Position numbers and translations under genes: made by a program
NCBI RefSeq assembly: GCF_009728995.1
Contig: NZ_VTZW01000002.1
Coordinates: 1 to 64,000 of the forward strand
DNA: 64,000 nt
Direction: 5' to 3'
DNA from: Streptomonospora sp. PA3
GTDB taxonomy: Bacteria > Actinomycetota > Actinomycetes > Streptosporangiales > Streptosporangiaceae
The notes under the pieces: generated by a model
What the model was told of the DNA's origin: nothing
The model's input: only the letters and a program-made list of their open reading frames with translations
Databases searched by the model: none
Part shown: in pieces, positions 26,651 to 35,465 of the stretch
Position numbering within the stretch: position 1 is the first letter of the stretch
How the letters are laid out: each line of letters opens with the position of its first letter

Positions 26651-29220
26651 CACGCCTGCACATCCCCGACATCGACCCCGACCGGGGCACCATCGCCGCC
26701 GCCCTCGACTACGCCGACGCCGGTTGGTACGTCCTCCCGGTCGACCCCGGCACCAAGCACCCCGGCTCCGTGCTCGGGAAGGGCTGGCCCGCCAAGAGCA
26801 GCCGCGACCGCGACACCATCACCGACTGGTTCGTGTTCGGCGGGTACGCCCTGGCGCTGCACGTCGGCCGCAGCGGCGCCGTCGTGTTCGACGTCGACCG
26901 GCCTGAGGCCGTACCGCCCGAACTCGCCCAGGCCGCCGCCGACCTCGCGCCGCCGTTCCAGTCCACCCGGGAGCACACCCCGAATCGGGGGCATTACGTG
27001 TTCGCCGAGCCCGCGGGCCGCACCCTGGGCAACGGGGCCGGTTCCCTGGGCCGCGACTGGGGCGAGGTCCGCGGCAAGAACGGCATCATCGTCGTCAGCC
27101 CGTCCGAGCACGAGCGTGCAGCTGAAGGCGGCCGGTACGAGTGGGTCACCACCGGGCCCGTGCCCGAACTGCCCGCCGCCCTGGCGGCCGCCCTGCCGGA
27201 CGCATCTCAGTCCGCCGACGCCGCCACCGACACGGCGGTGCGCGCGTTCCTCGACGAGCACACGCGCGCGGACCGGCCCAGCCTGATCACCCCGATCGTG
27301 CAGCGGTTCACCGCCGACGTCGCCGCCGCGCGGTCCCGCCACGAATCCATGCTGCTGCCCGCCGCCAACGCCATGCGGGAAGCCCGCGCCGGGCTGTACT
27401 CGGCGCACGCCGCGGCTACCGCCCTACAGAACGCGTTCACGGCCGCCCTGGCGACGTCGCGCGACGGCACCGAGCGCGCCATCCCCGCCGATACCGCGCG
27501 CGCCGAGTTCGCCGGCATCCTCGCCTGGGCCATCGCCCAGGCCCAGGCCGCCCCGGCTGAGGAGATCACCGGTGTGGTCGACGGCGCCGACGAGCGCGCC
27601 CCCGACGAAGCGCAGATGATCGCGGAGCTGCTCCCTTTCACCGCGCCCCCCGCCCCCACCGCCGACGGCGCGGGCGGGGTTGAGGGGGCGCTGGCCACCG
27701 TCCACCAGCTCGACGCCGACGAGCGCGAGCGCACGTCCTGGTGGCCCCGGTCGCTGTCAGCGATCCTCTCCGGCGCCGAGGAGGAGCCGCCGCCCGCCCT
27801 GCTCGCCCGCGACGACGGCGCCCGCCTCTGGTACGCGGGCAAGGTCAACGGGCTCCAAGGCGAGTCCGAGTCCGGCAAAACGTGGATTGCGCTGCTCGGC
27901 GTCGCCCAAGCGCTCGCCGACGGGCAGCGCGTCGCCTACCTGGACTTCGAGGACACCCCGGCCGGGATCGTGTCCCGTCTGCGCGCCATCGGCGTACCCG
28001 ACGACCAGTTCGGCCGTCTCGACTACATCGGGCCCGACGAGGCGCTGCACATGGGCGCCCGCGGCGACCTCACCGAATACATCGACCACCACCGCCCCGC
28101 CCTGGCCGTGGTCGACGGCGTCAACGCCGCCATGACGCTCATGGGGCTCGATCTCACCAGCAACACCGACGCCACCAAGTTCACGCAGACGTTGCTGAAG
28201 CCGCTGACCGCCACCGGGGCGGCCGTCGTCGCCGTCGACCACGTCCCCAAGGCCAAGGAATCCCGCGGCAAGGGCGGAATCGGCGCCCAGGCGAAACGCG
28301 CCATGATGACCGGCTGTTCTATCACCGTGGAAGTTGCCGCGCCATTCGGCCGCGGCATGAAAGGGCGGCTGCGGCTTCTCGTCGACAAAGACCGGCCCGG
28401 ATTCGTGCGCGCCGTCTGCTCCGAAGCGAAATACGCCGGAACCGCCATTCTCCAGTCCGACCGGAATTCGGGCGCCGTGGGCGTTGTGATTCGCGCGCCC
28501 GAGGACGCCGCCGAGAATCCGGCCGCGGAAGGAACGGCCGCCGGCGCCGCCTCGGCGCGCATCCGCGGGCTCATGGAAGCCGTCTCGACCTACCTCGCCA
28601 CTGAGCCCGAGCGGACCAGCCTGCGCGGCATCCGGGACGTCGTGAAGGGGCGCCCGGACGATGTCGCCGAGGCTGTCGAGACGCTCGTCGCCGACGGGTA
28701 CGTGACGCGAGCGAAGTCCGGGCAGGCGTACACGCACACGCTCGTGCGGCCCTACTCCACGCTCGACGACCTGATCGCCCGATCCTCTGACCTGCATGAA
28801 ACCAGTGAAACCACCTCGGAACCGCCCGCGGACGCGCCAGAAACCGGCAATTCAGACGTAAAGGCCGAAACCGGTACCGGTTTCACCGGTTCCCAACCGG
28901 TTTCAACCGGTTCCGAAACCACCTTCCCGGGCCCCGGTGGGACCGGTTTCCCGGTTCCGCTCTCTATAGAGCGGAACCGGGAACCGTCCCGGCCGGGCGC
29001 GCCGGAACCGACCGAGACCGGTTCCGAGCCACCGAGCGCCCCCGCCGTCGGCACCGGCCGCCAACCCGACGCCAAGATCATCGTCATCGACGGCCGCATC
29101 ATCGCCATGACCGACCGCGGCGGCGTCGTCCTCACTCCCGACGACGGCGACCTCGTCGACGCGACCACCGGCGAGATCTATGGACGCGTCGATGACCTCC
29201 CGCACCAGCCCAAGGAGTAG
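26647..29220 (+). CDS. Primase-polymerase / RepA-like helicase fusion (phage replication protein)
   Basis: The 857-residue protein fuses an N-terminal bifunctional prim-pol domain with an AAA/RepA-like ATPase. The prim-pol domain contains YADAGWYVLPVDPGTKHPG, VVFDVDRPEAVP and RGHYVFAEPAGRTLGN. The ATPase contains Walker A GESESGKT near residue 415, Walker B-like VAYLDFED, LAVVDGVN, and VVAVDHVPKAKESRGKGG. A winged-helix-like segment follows (RGIRDVVKGRPDDVAEAVETLVADGYV), then a low-complexity tail rich in T, G, P, E. It would prime and unwind phage DNA. The tail region of the gene contains a dense repeat cluster that may be the origin. Confidence 0.88.
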   Translation: MTRLHIPDIDPDRGTIAAALDYADAGWYVLPVDPGTKHPGSVLGKGWPAKSSRDRDTITDWFVFGGYALALHVGRSGAVVFDVDRPEAVPPELAQAAADLAPPFQSTREHTPNRGHYVFAEPAGRTLGNGAGSLGRDWGEVRGKNGIIVVSPSEHERAAEGGRYEWVTTGPVPELPAALAAALPDASQSADAATDTAVRAFLDEHTRADRPSLITPIVQRFTADVAAARSRHESMLLPAANAMREARAGLYSAHAAATALQNAFTAALATSRDGTERAIPADTARAEFAGILAWAIAQAQAAPAEEITGVVDGADERAPDEAQMIAELLPFTAPPAPTADGAGGVEGALATVHQLDADERERTSWWPRSLSAILSGAEEEPPPALLARDDGARLWYAGKVNGLQGESESGKTWIALLGVAQALADGQRVAYLDFEDTPAGIVSRLRAIGVPDDQFGRLDYIGPDEALHMGARGDLTEYIDHHRPALAVVDGVNAAMTLMGLDLTSNTDATKFTQTLLKPLTATGAAVVAVDHVPKAKESRGKGGIGAQAKRAMMTGCSITVEVAAPFGRGMKGRLRLLVDKDRPGFVRAVCSEAKYAGTAILQSDRNSGAVGVVIRAPEDAAENPAAEGTAAGAASARIRGLMEAVSTYLATEPERTSLRGIRDVVKGRPDDVAEAVETLVADGYVTRAKSGQAYTHTLVRPYSTLDDLIARSSDLHETSETTSEPPADAPETGNSDVKAETGTGFTGSQPVSTGSETTFPGPGGTGFPVPLSIERNREPSRPGAPEPTETGSEPPSAPAVGTGRQPDAKIIVIDGRIIAMTDRGGVVLTPDDGDLVDATTGEIYGRVDDLPHQPKE
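28798..29030. repeat. Iteron-like cluster of ACCGGTTT/GAAACCGG repeats, candidate replication origin
   Basis: More than ten copies of an AACCGGTT/GAAACCGG-type motif in both orientations lie within about 230 bp at the 3' end of the primase gene. Examples are CGAAACCGGTACCGGTTTC, AACCGGTTTCAACCGGTTCC and GAGACCGGTTCCG. A perfect inverted repeat with 11-bp arms, GGTTCCGCTCT-CTAT-AGAGCGGAACC, sits inside at 28953-28978. Placement inside the replication protein gene recalls lambda-type origins. Confidence 0.65.
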
Positions 29221-29222
29221 CC

Positions 29223-29432
29223 ATGTTCGAGTACCGCATTCAGTGGAGGCGTTCCACCTGGTCAGCCACGGCAAGCACCAAGTCGCGAATCTTCAGCCGC
29301 GAGCGCGACGCGCGCGCGTTCATCGCCAAGCTTGAAGGTGTCGACCGCCCCGACCTCGGCGAACCCCAGATCTGGATCTCGCGCCGGCGCGTCGGATCCT
29401 GGGAGCCCGGATTCTCCGGCGGCGCACCATGA
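29223..29432 (+). CDS. Hypothetical protein (69 residues)
   Basis: The product begins MFEYRIQWRRSTWSATASTK and contains IFSRERDARAFIAKL. It looks like a small DNA- or protein-binding domain with paired strands and a helix. It follows the primase by two bases and overlaps the next gene by four. Confidence 0.6.
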   Translation: MFEYRIQWRRSTWSATASTKSRIFSRERDARAFIAKLEGVDRPDLGEPQIWISRRRVGSWEPGFSGGAP

Positions 29433-29812
29433 CCGCCCCCATGCCCCAATGGATGAAACAGCGCCGCGAGGAATACGCCCGCGCCGCACAACTCCGACTG
29501 TGCAAAAAATGCCGGGCGCCCGTGCTCGCCGGATACGACGCCGACATATGCGCACTCAGCGTCCAAATCGACCCCACCCCGATAACAGAAATCGGCGAGG
29601 CAATCGCATTAATGGAAGGGCGGACCACATACGACCTCACCACCAGCCGCGGCCGAAAAGAAATCCACCACCGCGCCGAACACAACATCTCCGCGCCGCG
29701 CCGCGGCCCGGTCTACCCCGCCCACATCTGCGGCCGCCCCATGACCGAGCACGCCGCACCCATGCCCGCTCCGGTTGCTGCCGAGCCCGCCGGCGACCGG
29801 CCGCCGTACTGA
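29429..29812 (+). CDS. Hypothetical protein with CKKC motif (127 residues)
   Basis: The product has LRLCKKCRAPVLAGYDADIC, a candidate zinc site, and an EGRTTYDLTTSRGRKEIHHR segment. Codon use is less GC-rich at third positions around 29490-29670 than in neighbours. Similar small proteins accompany replication genes in actinobacteriophages. No function is assigned. Confidence 0.6.
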   Translation: MTAPMPQWMKQRREEYARAAQLRLCKKCRAPVLAGYDADICALSVQIDPTPITEIGEAIALMEGRTTYDLTTSRGRKEIHHRAEHNISAPRRGPVYPAHICGRPMTEHAAPMPAPVAAEPAGDRPPY

Positions 29813-29826
29813 GGAGGAGCCCCGCC

Positions 29827-30075
29827 ATGCCGAGTCCTATGAGCGCCGATCGGTCGAGCTGGCCATCGCGCACACACGAGGCCGTCACCCGCATGCGCCG
29901 CCGCCACGCCGCCCGCCGCGGGCTCACCCCCGCCGACATCGCCGCCGACCCCGAGTACTGGATCGCCGGCCCCGGCCGCGTGCTCGCCGAGGCCACCCCG
30001 TGCGGCCATCCGGGCGGCTACCGGCTGACCGACTCCTGCCCCGCCTGCGACGCCGACGAGGAGACCCACCGCTGA
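29827..30075 (+). CDS. Hypothetical protein (82 residues)
   Basis: The basic N-terminal half (RTHEAVTRMRRRHAARRG) is followed by a C-terminal CGHPGGYRLTDSCPACDAD zinc-type motif. A GGAGG site precedes the ATG. It overlaps the next ATG by one base. Confidence 0.6.
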   Translation: MPSPMSADRSSWPSRTHEAVTRMRRRHAARRGLTPADIAADPEYWIAGPGRVLAEATPCGHPGGYRLTDSCPACDADEETHR

Positions 30076-30713
30076 TGCCCGGCACACCCTGCCACCTCTG
30101 CGCCCACCCCACCGGCGACGACGCCCCCGTGTGCACCCGCTGCGCCGGCCAGTGCGCCACCGCGCTCCGGCAGGTGCCCGACCTGGTCGCCGACCTCGAC
30201 GACGCCACCGGCAAACAGACCCGGTTCGGTAGCAGTCACGGCGGCCGCACCCCCCGCGCCGAGGTGCCGCTGCCGATCGACCCCCGCGCCGCCGAGGCCG
30301 CCGCTGTGCTCCGATCGGCACTCGTCGGGTGGGTCCGGGTGGTGCACGGCGACCGCGGCGGCTCATGGCCGTCTGACAGCCTCACAGCCATGGCCGCCTG
30401 GCTCGCCCCCGTCATCGGGTGGGCCCGCCACGCCGACTACGGGCCCGACCTCGTCGACGAGATCCTCGCCGCCGTCGGCCAAGCCCGGCGCGCCGTCGAC
30501 CGCCCCACCCGGCTCGTGCCGCTCCACCAGTCGTGCCGCGCCGTCGTCCTCGACGGGCAGACCCCGGTGCCGTGCGGCGGCGAGCTGTCCGCGGTCCTCG
30601 CTCCTGGGCTGCCCGCCGACGGGCAGGTGCGGTGCAGCTCGGGCGATCCGGAGCACACGACGACGGTGCAGGCGATGATGGACCGCCGCCGCGGCGCCCG
30701 CTTGCGGATTTGA
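30075..30713 (+). CDS. Zinc-binding hypothetical protein (212 residues)
   Basis: The product starts with a zinc motif CHLCAHPTGDDAPVCTRCAG and continues with LRQVPDLVADLDDATGKQTR. A central helical domain follows, and the C-terminus CGGELSAVL...VRCSSGDPEHTTTV forms a second zinc-finger-like unit. Proteins of this layout are common near the end of actinobacteriophage early operons and may be DNA-binding. A terminator follows. Confidence 0.65.
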   Translation: MPGTPCHLCAHPTGDDAPVCTRCAGQCATALRQVPDLVADLDDATGKQTRFGSSHGGRTPRAEVPLPIDPRAAEAAAVLRSALVGWVRVVHGDRGGSWPSDSLTAMAAWLAPVIGWARHADYGPDLVDEILAAVGQARRAVDRPTRLVPLHQSCRAVVLDGQTPVPCGGELSAVLAPGLPADGQVRCSSGDPEHTTTVQAMMDRRRGARLRI

Positions 30714-30776
30714 CATATCGAGGTGTACTTTCAGGCACGTTGGAGTTTTATCTCCACGCGCACTCCACGCGCATGA

Positions 30777-30807
30777 AAGCCCCGATCGTCCGCGGTCGGG
30801 GCTTTTT
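30777..30807 (+). terminator. Rho-independent terminator of the early operon
   Basis: Stem AAAGCCCCGA/TCGGGGCTTT with a 10-nt loop is followed by a run of T. This is the clearest intrinsic terminator in the prophage and marks the end of the early operon. Confidence 0.85.
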
Positions 30808-30836
30808 GCATGCCCGCCCCCCTGCCGAGAGGCCCC

Positions 30837-31076
30837 ATGGACGACACTCGCCGCGTCATCCTCAGCGTCGGCTGCGACTACCGCGCCGCCGACGACTGCC
30901 ACACCGAGCACACTTTCGAGTACCGGGTGCCTGTCGAGACCACCGCCGGCCACGCCATCATCATCGGATGCGCCCAGCTCACCGACCTGGGATGGCGCCA
31001 CTTCAGCGACTCCTGGTACTGCCCGGCGTGCTGGGCCGCCACCGCCGCCGCCCTAGAGGCCGCCACCCTCGACTGA
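30837..31076 (+). CDS. Small zinc-binding hypothetical protein (79 residues)
   Basis: The product contains CDYRAADDCHTEHTFEYRV and a C-terminal SDSWYCPACWAA, giving a likely zinc site. It lies between the early terminator and the late genes. No function is assigned. Confidence 0.6.
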   Translation: MDDTRRVILSVGCDYRAADDCHTEHTFEYRVPVETTAGHAIIIGCAQLTDLGWRHFSDSWYCPACWAATAAALEAATLD

Positions 31077-31424
31077 CCTCGCCAGACGTGCCCGCCCGGC
31101 CGCCGACTCCCGGCCGCGCGGGCACCCCACCGTCCGCACCAGACCGGCACACACCGGCCCGGCGCGGACCCGTCCCGGCCCCGGCTCCACGCCCGTGGGG
31201 GAGCGTGTCGAGCCGCGGCCGGGACCCACAGGCCCAGCAGCGGCTGGGAGGCGTGCGGGCGCCGGCCACCCTCGGACGGCCGGGAACCGTCCGAGGGTGG
31301 CACCCCCCGACGCCCACCAGGGCCGCGAGGTTCACACCCAGGCCGCCCCCGGCCACCACACCCGCCCCCACCACGGCCGCGGCTACCGTTAGGGCCATCC
31401 CCCCACACCCCACCGGGAGCCCCC
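31077..31424. other. Non-coding gap with a perfect 15-bp hairpin
   Basis: No convincing gene is seen in these 348 bases. A perfect inverted repeat, GCCACCCTCGGACGG / CCGTCCGAGGGTGGC with a 7-nt loop, lies at 31265-31301. It may be a terminator, or a regulatory RNA structure ahead of the late region. The late promoter is likely to lie here. Confidence 0.6.
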
Positions 31425-31733
31425 ATGCACCAGTACGGCCCCTACGGCTACGCGCCCCCGCCGCCCATCCCCACCCACCCGCCCCTCCCCAACACCGGCA
31501 ACGGCATCGCGTCGTTGGTCATCGGCTGCATCGCCGCCGTCACCTGCCTCTGGGCAGTCGTCATCCTCCCCGCCATCGGCGTCCTCCTCGGCATCATCGG
31601 CATCGCCGAGACTCGCCCCGGCGGACCCCGCCGCGGCCGCCCCATGGCCGTCGTCGGGCTGATCCTCAACGCGGCGCTCACCGTGGTCGGCGTGGCGGTG
31701 CTCATCTCCCTGATCGCCGACACCACGTCCTGA
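31425..31733 (+). CDS. DUF4190-like two-helix membrane protein
   Basis: The 102-residue product has a Pro-rich N-terminus (YGYAPPPPIPTHPPLPNTGN) followed by two transmembrane helices separated by a PGGPRRGRPMAVVG basic loop. This is the DUF4190 layout common in actinobacterial membrane proteins. In a prophage just before the terminase it may be a lysogenic conversion gene; the role is unknown. Confidence 0.7.
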   Translation: MHQYGPYGYAPPPPIPTHPPLPNTGNGIASLVIGCIAAVTCLWAVVILPAIGVLLGIIGIAETRPGGPRRGRPMAVVGLILNAALTVVGVAVLISLIADTTS

Positions 31734-31756
31734 CCGCGCGGAGGGGGTGAGCCCGT

Positions 31757-32293
31757 GTGGGAGCACAGCCCCGCCGCCGAGACGACCCCGAGCTGCGCGA
31801 CCGCGTCCGCCAGCTGCACGCCGGCGGGCACTCCCGCAACGCCATCGCCCGCCAGGTCGGCGCGTCCCAATCCACGGTCAGCCTGATCGCCCAGGATCTC
31901 GGGCTGACCTTCGACCGGGACCGCACCGCCGAGGCCACCGAGGCCGCCCGCGCCGACCACGCCGCCCGCCGCCGCGCCATCATCGCCGGGCTCTACGACC
32001 AGGCCGAGGCCCAGCTCGCCCGGCTCAACCTCGACGAGCACGAGCTGTCCCAGCCATCGGCCGGCCAGCTGATCACCTGGACCGCGAAGCACCTCCCCGC
32101 CCAGGACGTCAAAGCACTCATCCAGTCGATCGGCACCGCCACCGACAAGGCCGTCCGCCTGGAACAGGTCGACGCCAGCGACGGCGCCGACGACGTCGCG
32201 TCCATGCTCGGACGCATCGGCGACGCCCTCCTCGGCGCCGCCGACCGCCTCGACACACCGCCCGACGCTACGGCTGACGACGAGGTTCAGTGA
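31757..32293 (+). CDS. terS: Terminase small subunit-like HTH protein
   Basis: The 178-residue protein begins with a helix-turn-helix (RVRQLHAGGHSRNAIARQVGASQSTVSLIA) followed by a helical oligomerisation region. Position directly ahead of the large terminase supports a DNA-recognition subunit that marks phage DNA for packaging. GTG at 31757 is taken as start; GTG 31755 is out of frame. Its 3' end overlaps a reverse-strand gene by 26 bases. Confidence 0.7.
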   Translation: MGAQPRRRDDPELRDRVRQLHAGGHSRNAIARQVGASQSTVSLIAQDLGLTFDRDRTAEATEAARADHAARRRAIIAGLYDQAEAQLARLNLDEHELSQPSAGQLITWTAKHLPAQDVKALIQSIGTATDKAVRLEQVDASDGADDVASMLGRIGDALLGAADRLDTPPDATADDEVQ

Positions 32294-32573
32294 TCCGAAT
32301 CATCATCATGCCTGCGGCGGGATCGTCCGGACCTGTCAGGCGTGCCTCCCAGCCCGCACGTCGAAGGACCGCCCGGACTTCTTCGCCCGATGCTGCCGGA
32401 ACCCTTTGACGATCGACCCGCACGCCGTCGTTCACACGCACCACGTGCCACCAACCCTGTTGCGTGTTAACCCCTGAGATCGGCACGTCGACCGGGACGT
32501 TCGCGCGACGCAGAACATCCTCGACCGCGTCACGCTCGGCTGCCCAGTCCACGCCTTCGCTCTGCTCACTCAT
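32268..32573 (-). CDS. Reverse-strand hypothetical protein between terminase genes
   Basis: The 101-residue product contains WAAERDAVEDVLRRANVPVD and VVRVNDGVRVDRQRVPAASGEEVRAVLRRAGWEARL, the composition of a real alpha/beta domain. No other frame on the plus strand explains the 300-bp gap between the terminase genes. It is opposite to the late operon and overlaps the 3' end of the small terminase gene. I do not recognise the family. Confidence 0.65.
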   Translation of the reverse strand: MSEQSEGVDWAAERDAVEDVLRRANVPVDVPISGVNTQQGWWHVVRVNDGVRVDRQRVPAASGEEVRAVLRRAGWEARLTGPDDPAAGMMMIRITEPRRQP

Positions 32574-32606
32574 AGACGAATCGTCGCAGGTGAGAGGGGG
32601 CAAAGT

Positions 32607-33863
32607 GTGGACCTCGACCGGCTCACCGACACCATGTCCCGCCCCCAACTCCGCAGCATCGCCGGCGCCCTCACCACGCCCCAGATCGCCCTCTGGTCCG
32701 GCGCCGTCGCCTCCGGAAAAACCATCGCCTCGCTGGTCGCGTTCCTGCTGCTGCTCGTCCGCGCCCCCCGGCACGGGCTCGTCGTCATCGTCGGCCGCAC
32801 CCTGCAGACCATTGAGCGCAACATCATCGACGTCCTGCAGAGCCCCGAACTGTTCGGCCCGGTGGCCGCCCACGTCCACCACACACCCGGCAGCACCACA
32901 GCCGTGATCCTGGGCCGCACCGTGCACCTGATCGGCGCATCCGACGCCCGCGCCGAGGGCCGTATCCGCGGCGCCACGGTCGGGCTCGCCTACGTCGACG
33001 AGGCGTCACTCATACCCGAGTCGTTCTGGACGATGCTGCTGTCCCGGCTCCGCGTCAAGGACGCCCGACTCCTGGGCACCACCAACCCCGACGGGCCCGC
33101 CCACTGGCTCCGCAAGGACTACATCCTCCGCGCCGACGAGGTCGGCATGCGGCACTGGCACTTCACGTTGGACGACAACCCCGGCCTGCCCGAGGGGTTC
33201 GCCGACCGACTCAAGGTCCAATACGTCGGACTCTGGTACCGGCGGTTCATCGCCGGCGAATGGTGCCTCGCCAGCGGCGCCGTGTACGACATGTGGGACC
33301 CGGACCGGCACGTCGTCTCGCAGCTGCCCACCATCCGCGAATGGATCGGCACCGGCGTCGACTACGGCACCGTCAATCCTTTCGCCGCATTGCTCGGCGG
33401 GCTCGGCGACGACGGCCGGATCTACCTCGCGAGTGAGTACCGGTACGACTCCCGGCGCGAGTACGGGCAGCTCACCGATCACGAGTACTCCCGCCGGTAC
33501 CGGGCCTGGCTCGACGGGCTCGGCGTGCGCCCCCGCTGGCACGTTGTCGACCCGTCCGCCTCCAGCTTCATTCGCCAGCTCATGACCGACCGTGTGACCG
33601 CCGCGCACGCCAACAACGACGTCCTCGACGGCATCCGCACCGTCTCCTCGCTCCTGGGCACCGATCGGCTCAGGGTGCACGAGTCGTGCGCCGGCTGGAT
33701 CGACGAGGCGCCCGGCTACTCCTGGGACGACGACGCCGCCGAGAAAGGCGAAGACCGCCCAGTGAAGGCGAACGATCACAGCCTCGACGGCGGCCGGTAT
33801 CTGCTGCACACCACACACCCGACCTGGCGCATCCGGCTACGGCCGGCCGCCCTCGCCGCATAG
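32607..33863 (+). CDS. terL: Phage terminase large subunit
   Basis: The 418-residue packaging motor has Walker A GAVASGKT at residues 32-39 and Walker B LAYVDE at 127-132. The coupling motif is GTTNPDGP near 158. The C-terminal RNase H-like nuclease starts at GTGVDYGTVNP, with Asp252 as the first catalytic acid. Length is normal for the family. It starts with GTG 32607 and is followed by the portal gene after 15 nt. Confidence 0.93.
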   Translation: MDLDRLTDTMSRPQLRSIAGALTTPQIALWSGAVASGKTIASLVAFLLLLVRAPRHGLVVIVGRTLQTIERNIIDVLQSPELFGPVAAHVHHTPGSTTAVILGRTVHLIGASDARAEGRIRGATVGLAYVDEASLIPESFWTMLLSRLRVKDARLLGTTNPDGPAHWLRKDYILRADEVGMRHWHFTLDDNPGLPEGFADRLKVQYVGLWYRRFIAGEWCLASGAVYDMWDPDRHVVSQLPTIREWIGTGVDYGTVNPFAALLGGLGDDGRIYLASEYRYDSRREYGQLTDHEYSRRYRAWLDGLGVRPRWHVVDPSASSFIRQLMTDRVTAAHANNDVLDGIRTVSSLLGTDRLRVHESCAGWIDEAPGYSWDDDAAEKGEDRPVKANDHSLDGGRYLLHTTHPTWRIRLRPAALAA

Positions 33864-33878
33864 AGGGGAGGCGACACC

Positions 33879-35462
33879 GTGCCGCTCCCCACCGGCAACC
33901 CCGTCTGGCCGCCCGAGGAAACCGAGCCCGCCCGCAAGCTGTATGCCACCTGGGGCGCCTGGTACACCGGCGACCCCGCCGACCTCGCGCAGGTCTACGG
34001 CGGCGCGCTGGGCACCGACACCGCCCGCGGGTTCTACGAAGACCCCGACAAGGGCACCGTCATCGGGCGCGCGGTCCGCGCCGTCGTCCGCTGGTTCTGG
34101 GGCCAGAGCGCCAACCCCGCACAGGCGCCCTCGCGCGTGCACGTCCCCCTCGCCTCAGCCATCGCCGAGGCATCCTCGCAACTGCTGTTCGAGGAGATGC
34201 CGACCATCACCGTCGAGGGATCACAGGAGCGGCTCGACGAGATCATTCGCGAGTCCGGGCTGCACGCCAAGCTGCAGGAGGCCGCCGAGGTGTGCGCCGC
34301 ATACGGCGGCGTGTACCTGCGCGCATCCTGGGACACCACCCTCGCCGACGTGCCGTTGACCGACGTGATCCCGCCGGACTGCGCCGCGCCCGAGTGGTCG
34401 CACGGCCACCTCGTCGCGGTGACGTTCTGGCGCACCGTCCGCGAGGATGCCGGCACCGTGTGGCGGCATCTGGAGCGGCACGAGCACGGGCAGGTGTTGC
34501 ACGGGCTCTACCGCGGCACCCGCGGCCGGCTCGGACAACAGGTCGACCTCACCGAGCAGCCCGAAACCGCGGCCTTCGCCGAGGCCGAGACGGGCGGTGT
34601 GATCCGAACCGGTCTCGACGGGCTCGCCGTCGTCTACATCCCCAACGTCCGCCCGAACCGGATGCTGCGCGGGTCCCCGCTGGGCCGCTCCGACTTCTCG
34701 GGTATCGAGCAGGTGCTCGACCTCCTTGATGAGGCATGGTCGTCCTGGGCGCGTGAACTCCGATTGTCGAAAGCCCGCGCGGTCGTGCCGAACACCGCCC
34801 TCGAAGACATGGGGCCCGGCAACGGCGCGCACTTCGACGAGGACCGCGAGATCTGGTCCGGGCTGGAAATGCTGCCCGGACAAGACGCCAACCCCTCGCA
34901 GCTGGTGCAGCTCATCCAGCCCGCCATCCGGGTAGAGGAGCACGCCCGCACCTGCGCCGAGGTCGCCAAGCAGGCCGTGCGCGGCGCCGGGTACTCGGCG
35001 CCCGGCATCGCCGAGGAGGGCGACGGGCAGGCGGTCACCGCCACCGAGATCCACGACCGCAAGGGCCGGTCACTGCAGACCAGGGCCCGCAAGATCGGGT
35101 ACTGGCGGCCCGAACTCGGGAGCTACATCGAGGGCCTGCTCGGTATCGACGTCACCGTGTGGCCGGGCGCCGGCGCCGTGGTCGAGCGGCCTGAGATCGA
35201 GTGGCCCGACGCCGTCACCCCGGATCCGGAGGCGCTGTCGCGCGCCCTGTCGGGTATCGCCACGGCCGAGGCCGCGTCGATCCGTACCCGCGTGGCGATG
35301 CTTCACCCGGACTGGGACGAGCCTGCGATCGACGAGGAAGTCGAGCGGATCCGCGGGGATCGCGCCGGCGAGGCGGATCCGTGGATGGGTGCGGCTGAGG
35401 GGCTGGCCGGCAACCGGATCGCCGACGGCGGCGGGCCCGCGGGCGAGGAGCCCGCCGAGTAG
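33879..35462 (+). CDS. Phage portal protein
   Basis: The 527-residue protein follows the large terminase and has portal features: VHVPLASAIAEASSQLLF, VCAAYGGVYLRASWD, the loop region PLGRSDFSGIEQVLDLLDEAW, and the helical EEGDGQAVTATEIHDRKGRSLQT segment typical of SPP1-like actinobacteriophage portals. It would form the dodecameric DNA entry channel. An acidic tail ends the protein. Confidence 0.9.
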   Translation: MPLPTGNPVWPPEETEPARKLYATWGAWYTGDPADLAQVYGGALGTDTARGFYEDPDKGTVIGRAVRAVVRWFWGQSANPAQAPSRVHVPLASAIAEASSQLLFEEMPTITVEGSQERLDEIIRESGLHAKLQEAAEVCAAYGGVYLRASWDTTLADVPLTDVIPPDCAAPEWSHGHLVAVTFWRTVREDAGTVWRHLERHEHGQVLHGLYRGTRGRLGQQVDLTEQPETAAFAEAETGGVIRTGLDGLAVVYIPNVRPNRMLRGSPLGRSDFSGIEQVLDLLDEAWSSWARELRLSKARAVVPNTALEDMGPGNGAHFDEDREIWSGLEMLPGQDANPSQLVQLIQPAIRVEEHARTCAEVAKQAVRGAGYSAPGIAEEGDGQAVTATEIHDRKGRSLQTRARKIGYWRPELGSYIEGLLGIDVTVWPGAGAVVERPEIEWPDAVTPDPEALSRALSGIATAEAASIRTRVAMLHPDWDEPAIDEEVERIRGDRAGEADPWMGAAEGLAGNRIADGGGPAGEEPAE

Positions 35463-35465
35463 GGG

